DNA of 6,595 nt from Psychrobacter sp. (GTDB lineage Bacteria; Pseudomonadota; Gammaproteobacteria; Pseudomonadales; Moraxellaceae). The DNA lies in contig JAAXIL010000124.1 of the NCBI GenBank assembly GCA_012270355.1, positions 1 through 6,595 of the forward strand, read 5' to 3'. This document shows, one piece after another, positions 1 through 4,572 of the stretch. The position numbers and the translations under genes were made by a program. Under the pieces are notes generated by a model that was not told the DNA's origin, did no database searches, and saw only the letters and a program-made list of their open reading frames with translations. Each line of letters opens with the position of its first letter. Position 1 is the first letter of the stretch.

Positions 1-1042
1 CACGACCCCCTCGCCCGCCACCAGATTTTTTGGCAGACAAAAACGGCCACAATATACACCCCAAAAAGGCAGTGGCAATGATGCTACCCCCTGTAGAAAG
101 GGAAATGAGCGCAAATCCGCCGGTCGCTACCAACGCCCCCAAAAACCGCCCGAGCACATTGGTCAAGAACATGCCCAAAATGAAGGCGATGATAAATAAG
201 CCAAAGGTCGAGGGGGCTTCGCCAGTGGCTTGGCTTTGACGGTCTTGCTGTGCCTGAGCATTGGCATCGGCTTGAGCTAAAATATCGGGATCAGTGGTCA
301 GGCGTTCTTCAATGCGATTGATACCTTGCGATAGTCCACCTGCATAATCGCCTTGCTTAAATCGAGGGGTAATGTCCTCACGAATGATGCGACTGGCAAC
401 CGCATCGGGCAACACGCCTTCAATTCCATAGCCCGTGAATATGTGCATTTTGCGGTCATTAACTGCCACTAAGATCAGCAAGCCTTGATCGGTATCTGCC
501 TCACCCAATTCCCAGCGTTCTGCCACTTTCAATCCATAGTCAAAAATATCCAAATTACCTGTCGTCGGTACAATCACCACCGCCGCTTGAGCCAAGCCTT
601 GATTATAAATACTTCTTAGTTGCTGGCTTAATCGGGCTTTTTCTTGCGGGGTGAGGATATTTGCTTCATCGACAACGGGCGAATTTAGAATTAACTTGTC
701 GTTCTCGACTTCGGAAGCGGTGGATTGTCTCGGTTCAATAGCAGTTGCATCCGCATTGTTGTTTGCATTGGCTTCCGCAGAGTCAGACGCCTCACCCAAC
801 TGCGGTAAGTTGTCCCGAATTGCCTCATTGCCTAGCACGGCATCGTTTATGGCTTCATTGTTTCGTCCCGCTTTGGCAACAGCGACCATGTCCTCCACGC
901 TCGAGTCAGTAAATTGCTGAGGCTCGGTAGAAGCTTCGGCAGACTGCGCCACGCCCACGTTTTCAGCCATCACTGGAGCGGAAAGCAGGCTCAGTGCCAT
1001 GAATATGGAAGCAAAGCAAGATTTGGTAAATAATGAAGGCAT
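1..1042 (-). CDS. TPM-domain (YgcG-like) secreted, membrane-anchored protein, 3' end beyond window
   Basis: This frame is open from an ATG at 1042 to the left edge, giving 347 codons with no stop. Residues 1-26 form a signal peptide ending in an AxA-like site (PVMA, then EN). Residues 27-118 are a long, low-complexity linker rich in Ala, Asn and Glu. Residues about 120-250 are a TPM domain: it opens with VVDEANILTPQEKARL, then has AAVVIVPTTG, DQGLLILVAVNDRKMHIFTGYGIEGVLPD-type features and ends with GDYAGGLSQGI. Two hydrophobic segments follow (about 280-298 and 301-336), then a Gly/Arg-rich tail (SGGGRGGR) that continues outside, as is typical of YgcG proteins. TPM proteins are envelope proteins; some relatives act in photosystem II repair or phosphatase-like roles, but the function in this kind of bacterium is not established. 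The gene lies downstream of lemA on the same strand, a frequent pairing. No clear Shine-Dalgarno precedes the ATG; Met15 is a possible alternative start but would spoil the signal peptide. Family call is firm, function is not. Confidence 0.88.
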   Translation of the reverse strand, partial: MPSLFTKSCFASIFMALSLLSAPVMAENVGVAQSAEASTEPQQFTDSSVEDMVAVAKAGRNNEAINDAVLGNEAIRDNLPQLGEASDSAEANANNNADATAIEPRQSTASEVENDKLILNSPVVDEANILTPQEKARLSQQLRSIYNQGLAQAAVVIVPTTGNLDIFDYGLKVAERWELGEADTDQGLLILVAVNDRKMHIFTGYGIEGVLPDAVASRIIREDITPRFKQGDYAGGLSQGINRIEERLTTDPDILAQADANAQAQQDRQSQATGEAPSTFGLFIIAFILGMFLTNVLGRFLGALVATGGFALISLSTGGSIIATAFLGCILWPFLSAKKSGGGRGGR

Positions 1043-1080
1043 AGTAACAATAGGCAATAGTGCGATTAAAAAACAGTAGC

Positions 1081-1119
1081 AAAAAATAAAGAAAATTGGC
1101 AAATCAATGACTCGCCAAT
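1081..1119 (-). terminator. Hairpin with T-rich tail between lemA and the TPM gene
   Basis: Read on the minus strand, 1119-1095 folds into an 11-bp stem (ATTGGCGAGTC / GATTTGCCAAT, two G-U pairs) with a 3-nt ATT loop. It is followed at once by TTTTCTTTATTTTTT down to 1081. This is the shape of a rho-independent terminator. It lies in the 106-bp gap between the lemA stop and the TPM start, so it would reduce transcription into the TPM gene unless readthrough or a second promoter supplies it. Confidence 0.6.
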
Positions 1120-1148
1120 ATTTCTTTCCTTATGGCACAACATTCAAC

Positions 1149-1772
1149 TTACTCACCAAAATCCACGTCAGGGGCGGTTGATATTTCATCTTCATTTTGT
1201 ACCGTAAAGTTTGGTTTGGCATTCATACCAAAGACTTTAGCAGTGATATTGGTTGGGAATTGACGCACTGTGGTGTTGTAGCTTTGCACCTCTTCGATGT
1301 AGCGTCCTCGAGCCGTTGTAATGCGGTTTTCTGTGCCCTCTAGCTGTGCTTGCAAGTCTTGGAACAACGCATCCGATTTTAGATTAGGATACCGCTCAGA
1401 CACTGCCATCAAACGGCTTAACGCTCCTGTCATTTGTCCTTGAGCTTCTTGATACCGCTCCAACGCTTGTGGGTCATTGAGTACTTCAGGCGTAACTTGA
1501 ATGCTACCCACTCGTGAGCGAGCTTCCGCCACTTCGGTAAATACTTCTTGCTCTTGGTCGGCATACTGTTTGACCACTTTTACAAGGTTGGGCACCAAGT
1601 CATCACGGCGTTGATATTGGTTCACCACTTCTGACCAACTTGCTGTCACTTGCTCATCTTGAGCCTGCAAGTTGTTGTAGCCACAGCCACTCAAACCAAC
1701 GGTAGATGTTGCAAGCACAGCAGATAACAACATGGGCTTAATGATTGAACGGTTATTTGATAAGTTCGACAT
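1149..1772 (-). CDS. lemA: LemA family lipoprotein
   Basis: The protein is 207 aa from the ATG at 1772. The frame is open up to an ATG at 1883, but 1772 is preferred: GGAG lies about 8 bases before it, and the protein then starts with a proper lipoprotein signal (MSNLSNN, a hydrophobic stretch about 11-26, then the lipobox LSGC with Cys30 as the expected lipidated residue). The rest is a full LemA domain: GYNNLQAQDEQV straight after the Cys, YQRRDDLVPNLV at about 53-64, a helical middle, and the conserved C-terminal block with ERYPNLKSD (126-134), GTENRI (146-151), ARGRY (154-158) and YNTTVRQFP (165-173). LemA proteins are helical envelope proteins exposed outside the cytoplasm; their biochemical role is unknown. 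The acidic tail after about 192 is not a family hallmark. Its neighbour downstream is the TPM gene, a partnership seen in many bacteria. Confidence 0.93.
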   Translation of the reverse strand: MSNLSNNRSIIKPMLLSAVLATSTVGLSGCGYNNLQAQDEQVTASWSEVVNQYQRRDDLVPNLVKVVKQYADQEQEVFTEVAEARSRVGSIQVTPEVLNDPQALERYQEAQGQMTGALSRLMAVSERYPNLKSDALFQDLQAQLEGTENRITTARGRYIEEVQSYNTTVRQFPTNITAKVFGMNAKPNFTVQNEDEISTAPDVDFGE

Positions 1773-1791
1773 GATGCACTCCAAAGGGTTC

Positions 1792-1822
1792 ATTATAAAT
1801 AAAGTCAAAGATGAGGAGACAA
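1792..1822 (-). promoter_or_regulatory. Candidate lemA promoter
   Basis: On the minus strand a perfect TATAAT (1797-1792) is preceded by TTGTCT (1822-1817) with a long 19-bp spacer. The predicted transcript would start near 1785, just before the GGAG and the ATG at 1772, which also argues against the longer start at 1883. The -10 is convincing; the spacing is poor, so the -35 is uncertain. Confidence 0.38.
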
Positions 1823-2103
1823 TAAGGACATTTAAGATGAAATACAAATCTCCGTTACCATTTTTTACACACCTGTATCGCAACCACTATCAAACCAACG
1901 CCAAATATGACGTTTAAACTCAGTCAATCATTTATAAGTTTAAGTGGTTAAATGAAATGCTATTTTTTGGATGGCGAGATTTAATGGAATACCTTAAAGA
2001 CTAATGATTAATTTCATAAATTTTTTATTAAAATGTCATCAATCTGTCAAATTCTTGTAGCAATCGTTCCCAAAATATGGCAAATTGCATTTATTAAGGC
2101 TTT

Positions 2104-2129
2104 GTAACCGTCCGTCAACAAACGGTTAC
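2104..2129. repeat. Perfect 8-bp inverted repeat (GTAACCGT / ACGGTTAC)
   Basis: GTAACCGT at 2104-2111 and ACGGTTAC at 2122-2129 are exact reverse complements separated by 10 bases. It could be an operator half-site pair or, as RNA, a hairpin followed by an AT-rich run (TTTAATTTAATTTTA). The tail is not a clean T-tract and no gene ends just upstream, so a regulatory protein site for the symporter or lemA is at least as likely as a terminator. Confidence 0.5.
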
Positions 2130-2184
2130 TTTAATTTAATTTTATAGTTTATTCATCGTTGATTTACAACAGTTTATCTGATGC

Positions 2185-2212
2185 TTCATATCGTTATAGA
2201 TATCGTTATAAG
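2185..2212 (+). promoter_or_regulatory. Candidate promoter of the symporter gene
   Basis: TTCATA (2185-2190, four of six to the -35 consensus) and TATAAG (2207-2212, five of six to the -10) are 16 bp apart, predicting a start near 2219 and a leader of about 60 bases. The tandem repeat at 2188-2211 fills nearly the whole promoter. Other pairings are possible (for example TTTACA at 2163 or a -10 of TATAGA at 2195). Confidence 0.3.
2188..2211. repeat. Tandem 12-bp direct repeat, ATATCGTTATAG then ATATCGTTATAA
   Basis: Two adjacent 12-bp units, 11 of 12 positions identical, sit about 70 bp before the symporter start codon, inside the best promoter candidate. Units slightly over one helical turn apart would face nearly the same side of the DNA, as expected for a repressor or activator site. 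No regulator can be named from the sequence. Confidence 0.6.
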
Positions 2213-2281
2213 TTGTGATTACCTTCAGTAAACCGTCGTAAGCCAAACGCTGATGTCACTTATTGTGATTGAGGACGCATT

Positions 2282-3778
2282 ATGGAAGGTATTGTCAGTG
2301 CCTTAAACGGCATTATTTGGAGTCCTGCCCTGATTTATTTATGTTTGGGTGCAGGTTTATTTTATTCCATCATGACCCGCTTTGTGCAGGTGCGGATGTT
2401 TGGCGAGATGATTCGCCTGCTATTTAAAGGCAAATCCAGCTCTGACGGGATTTCATCATTTCAGGCTCTTGCCGTGTCACTCGCTGGTCGGGTGGGCATG
2501 GGTAACATCGCTGGTGTCGCCGCTGCCATCGGCTTTGGTGGTCCTGGTGCGGTGTTTTGGATGTGGGTGGTGGCGTTTTTAGGGGCGTCAACCGCTTATG
2601 TCGAATCCACGCTTGGTCAGGTTTATAAAGAGCGGGATGCGATCACGGGCGAATATCGTGGTGGTCCTGCTTATTATTTTGAGCGAGCACTGGGGCAAAA
2701 ATGGTATGGCATTTTGTTTGCCATTGCCTCTATCGTGGCGTGTGGTATCTTTTTACCCGGTGTACAGGCAAACGGCGTGGTAAACGCTGGCATGCAGGTG
2801 ATGGGTGCAGACATGCAATACATCATCCTTGGCGTAATTTTAGTGGTGCTTGGTCTGATCATCTTTGGTGGTATCAAACGTATCGCAACCTTCACTGAAT
2901 TTGCCGTGCCGTTTATGGCGATTGGTTACATCCTGCTTGCTATCATCATTATGGTCATGAACATCGGTCAAGTGCCTGAAGTGTTTGGCATGATTATTGG
3001 CGATGCGTTCACCGCTCAAGCAGGGTTTGGTGCCGCGATTGGCTGGGGCGTAAAACGTGGTGTTTACTCCAATGAAGCAGGTCAAGGTACAGGACCTCAC
3101 GCAGCATCGGCTGCTGAAGTCGACCATCCTGCCCAGCAAGGTTTGGTACAAGCGTTTTCGGTCTATGTCGATACGCTATTGGTTTGTTCGGCAACTGCCT
3201 TCATGATTTTATCAACGGGCATGTACAACATTCAAGGCACGTTGGAAGAAGGCGAGTTCTTGGTACAAAACGTCGATGCAGCGACTGAAATCAGCTCGCC
3301 TGCCTTTACGCAAATGGCGATGGAAGCGGTTTATGGCAGCTTTGGTGATACCTTTATTGCCGTGGCAATCTTCTTCTTTGCCTTTACGACCATTTTGGCA
3401 TACTACTACATTGCTGAGGTGAACATCACCTACTTGACCTCACGCGTGTTTGGGCGTGGTGCACATAAAGGCGGCATTTTTGCCATTAAAATCATCATTA
3501 TGTTGATGGTGGCATACGGCGGACTCAATAGTGCAGGCTACATTTGGGGCTTAGGCGATGTCGGTGTTGGCTTGATGGCATGGCTTAACATCATCGGTAT
3601 CTTAATCATCTTCTTTGCCGGTGCAAAACCTGCACTTGCGATGCTTAAAGATTATGAAGACCAACGTAAAGCAGGCGTGGCAAACTATACGTTTGACCCT
3701 GCGAAGTTTGGCATTAAAAATGCTCCGTATTGGGAGGAGCGTGCTCGTCACCACAATCAAGGTAACTTGCATCGCTAG
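2282..3778 (+). CDS. AGCS-family sodium:alanine/glycine symporter (AlsT/DagA type)
   Basis: A complete 498-aa inner-membrane protein that imports a small neutral amino acid, usually alanine or glycine, coupled to Na+ (or H+). The start ATG has GAGGA at 2271-2275, six bases upstream. The family signature GGPGAVFWMWVVAFLG is at 86-101, preceded by GMGNIAGVAAAIGFGG (72-87) and followed by YRGGPAYYFERALG (125-138). The second conserved block, RGVYSNEAGQGTGPHAASAA, is at 259-278. Roughly ten hydrophobic segments are visible (for example about 12-33, 90-107, 142-160, 178-197, 206-228, 292-313, 355-379, 398-415, 425-447), which fits the family's usual 10-11 helices and length of 450-540 aa. The hydrophilic tail (about 455-498) is cytoplasmic by expectation. 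It is a single-gene unit, with its own upstream region and a terminator right after the stop. Substrate preference cannot be settled from the sequence. Confidence 0.95.
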   Translation: MEGIVSALNGIIWSPALIYLCLGAGLFYSIMTRFVQVRMFGEMIRLLFKGKSSSDGISSFQALAVSLAGRVGMGNIAGVAAAIGFGGPGAVFWMWVVAFLGASTAYVESTLGQVYKERDAITGEYRGGPAYYFERALGQKWYGILFAIASIVACGIFLPGVQANGVVNAGMQVMGADMQYIILGVILVVLGLIIFGGIKRIATFTEFAVPFMAIGYILLAIIIMVMNIGQVPEVFGMIIGDAFTAQAGFGAAIGWGVKRGVYSNEAGQGTGPHAASAAEVDHPAQQGLVQAFSVYVDTLLVCSATAFMILSTGMYNIQGTLEEGEFLVQNVDAATEISSPAFTQMAMEAVYGSFGDTFIAVAIFFFAFTTILAYYYIAEVNITYLTSRVFGRGAHKGGIFAIKIIIMLMVAYGGLNSAGYIWGLGDVGVGLMAWLNIIGILIIFFAGAKPALAMLKDYEDQRKAGVANYTFDPAKFGIKNAPYWEERARHHNQGNLHR

Positions 3779-3791
3779 ACTTTAAACAGTC

Positions 3792-3823
3792 AAAAAAATC
3801 TCGGCTTCGGTCGGGATTTTTTT
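3792..3823 (+). terminator. Rho-independent terminator of the symporter gene
   Basis: Fourteen bases after the TAG, ATCTCGGC and GTCGGGAT form an 8-bp stem (two G-U pairs) closed by a TTCG tetraloop. The stem is flanked by seven A before and seven T after. The c(UUCG)g loop is a known extra-stable tetraloop. The A/T flanks would make it work in either direction. Confidence 0.9.
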
Positions 3824-3830
3824 AATGAGT

Positions 3831-3848
3831 TAATTCTCGTTAGAATTA
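3831..3848. repeat. AT-rich perfect inverted repeat between the convergent terminators
   Basis: TAATTCT (3831-3837) and AGAATTA (3842-3848) are exact reverse complements around a CGTT loop, followed by TTTTA. The stem has one G-C pair only, so it is a weak structure. It may be a degenerate second terminator for the symporter. Confidence 0.35.
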
Positions 3849-3858
3849 TTTTATGTAT

Positions 3859-3885
3859 AAAAAAACGCCCTCAAATGAGGACGTT
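3859..3885 (-). terminator. Rho-independent terminator of the fasciclin locus
   Basis: On the minus strand AACGTCCTCA (3885-3876) pairs with TGAGGGCGTT (3873-3864), one G-U pair. The short loop (the innermost pair probably opens to give ATTT) is followed by seven T (3865-3859). It lies just downstream of the last in-frame stop of the broken fasciclin gene (3908-3910), supporting the view that this was once a working gene ending there. Confidence 0.88.
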
Positions 3886-3907
3886 TCACTATTATCATCA
3901 ATAGTAC

Positions 3908-4492
3908 TTAGCCACCGCTTGGCAATATAACCGTATCAATAATGTGTGCCACACCATTTGACGCTTGATTATTAGCCAACGTTATGTTGATTTCTTGATT
4001 TGCAGCATCGGTTATTTGCTTGTTATCGTCAAAAGTAATCTTGATACCATTTAACATGGTTTGACTACCAGCTTCGATTTCAGATGCAAAAATACGATCA
4101 TCATTAACAACATGTTAGGTCAAAACTTGTCTCATTAAGTATTTGTTACTTAAAAGATCTTGTTTAGAGATCTCTAAATCAACAAAGAGCTTTTCAAAAG
4201 CGGCGTTAGTTGGAGCAAAAACAGTTAAGTTAGCATCTTCATCTTCCAGGGCGTCAGTTAAACCTGCTACTACTACCGCCTCTTTTAGAATGCTTAGATC
4301 ATCTATCGCTAAATCAGCTAAGCTGTCTGAGGTCGGAAACAACATATCATCAATAACGTGTATGACACCATTAGTCGTTAAATTATCAACATCGACTAGG
4401 TCTGATGTATCACCACTTGCGTCCATAATGACATTAGCATTGCTGATTGTGAACGCTTGACCATCCACACTGTCTATAAAAACGGCATAACC
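3908..4492 (-). pseudogene. Broken fasciclin (FAS1) domain protein: 5'-truncated with an internal nonsense codon
   Basis: FAS1 domains are adhesion-type modules of secreted or surface proteins. The minus-strand frame first shows the end of one FAS1 repeat (VDGQAFTISNANV, then TNGVIHVIDDMLFP, codons from 4468). A linker follows, then the start of a second repeat (AVVVAGLTDALEDEDANLTV, then FAPTNAAFEKLF). At LMRQVLT the frame hits TAA (4117-4115), exactly where the family has Tyr in LTYHVV. Beyond the stop the same frame continues for 68 codons as HVVNDDRIFASEI through SNGVAHIIDTVILP to SGG and TAA at 3910-3908, completing the second repeat. Upstream, similarity fades at about 4480; the frame meets TAG at 4495-4493. 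There is no signal peptide and no first half of repeat one. A GTG at 4468 could start a 117-aa ORF, but it has no plausible Shine-Dalgarno context or complete domain. The nonsense change could be a sequencing error; the missing 5' end is harder to explain away. Confidence 0.85.
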
Positions 4493-4499
4493 CTATGCC
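4475..4499 (-). terminator. Terminator-like hairpin at the truncated end of the fasciclin remnant
   Basis: On the minus strand GGCATA (4499-4494) pairs perfectly with TATGCC (4489-4484) around GGGT, followed by GTTTTTATA. The stem is short (6 bp). No minus-strand gene remains to its right, since metH is on the opposite strand, so it may be the leftover end of a deleted gene or a chance structure. It coincides with the point where fasciclin similarity ends. Confidence 0.4.
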
Positions 4500-4528
4500 A
4501 CTCTGGCGACACCCAACTGACCGCAACG

Positions 4529-4537
4529 TGATAAAAT
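4529..4537 (+). promoter_or_regulatory. Candidate extended -10 element for metH
   Basis: TGATAAAAT fits the extended -10 pattern TGnTATAAT with one change in the hexamer. No good -35 is present 16-18 bp upstream (the region reads GACACCC), which is tolerated by extended -10 promoters. Predicted transcription start is near 4544, giving a leader of about 25 bases. No SAM or cobalamin riboswitch would fit in so short a leader. Confidence 0.38.
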
Positions 4538-4551
4538 AGGCAATTTATTTT

Positions 4552-4572
4552 ATGTTAGCGATTTGCCGATGA
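4552..4572 (+). other. Six-codon ORF overlapping the metH start (possible leader peptide)
   Basis: ATG TTA GCG ATT TGC CGA TGA encodes MLAICR, and its stop overlaps the metH start as ATGA. TAGG at 4537-4540 is 11 bases before this ATG. Such overlaps can couple translation, and metH itself lacks a clear Shine-Dalgarno. If the -10 at 4532-4537 is used, however, transcription would begin near 4544 and leave this ORF almost leaderless. It may be chance. Confidence 0.2.

Larger units (their letters stand above)
1773..2281. other. Divergent intergenic region between lemA and the symporter gene
   Basis: About 510 bp of AT-rich DNA separate the start of lemA (minus) from the start of the symporter (plus). 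No convincing coding frame was found: a short plus-strand frame (1732-1917) overlaps the lemA start antisense and has no family likeness. The region holds the lemA promoter candidate, an inverted repeat at 2104-2129, a 12-bp tandem repeat at 2188-2211 and the symporter promoter and Shine-Dalgarno. The stretch between about 1825 and 2100 shows nothing I can name. Confidence 0.6.

Noticed and set aside
651..920. 89-codon plus-strand frame opposite the TPM gene
   Set aside because: It is antisense to the low-complexity linker of the TPM protein and has no ribosome-binding site or family likeness.
1773..1883. Upstream extension of the lemA frame to an ATG at 1883
   Set aside because: It has no good ribosome-binding site, overlaps the best promoter, and would bury the lipoprotein signal 37 residues inside the protein.
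2598..3194. Several open frames on both strands inside the symporter gene
   Set aside because: They overlap a full-length, unmistakable AGCS gene, have no starts with ribosome-binding sites and resemble no family.
3824..3907. Small RNA gene between the convergent terminators
   Set aside because: No promoter was found and the hairpins are explained as terminators of the two flanking genes.
4143..4460. 105-codon plus-strand open frame opposite the fasciclin remnant
   Set aside because: It is the antisense shadow of the FAS1 coding frame; Ser/Ala-rich with no domain.
4476..4530. Insertion-sequence end at the fasciclin junction
   Set aside because: No matching inverted terminal repeat, target duplication or transposase fragment is present in the window.
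4469..4568. Riboswitch (SAM or cobalamin) ahead of metH
   Set aside because: The gap is only about 100 bp and the likely leader about 25 bases, too short for either aptamer, and no conserved core was seen.
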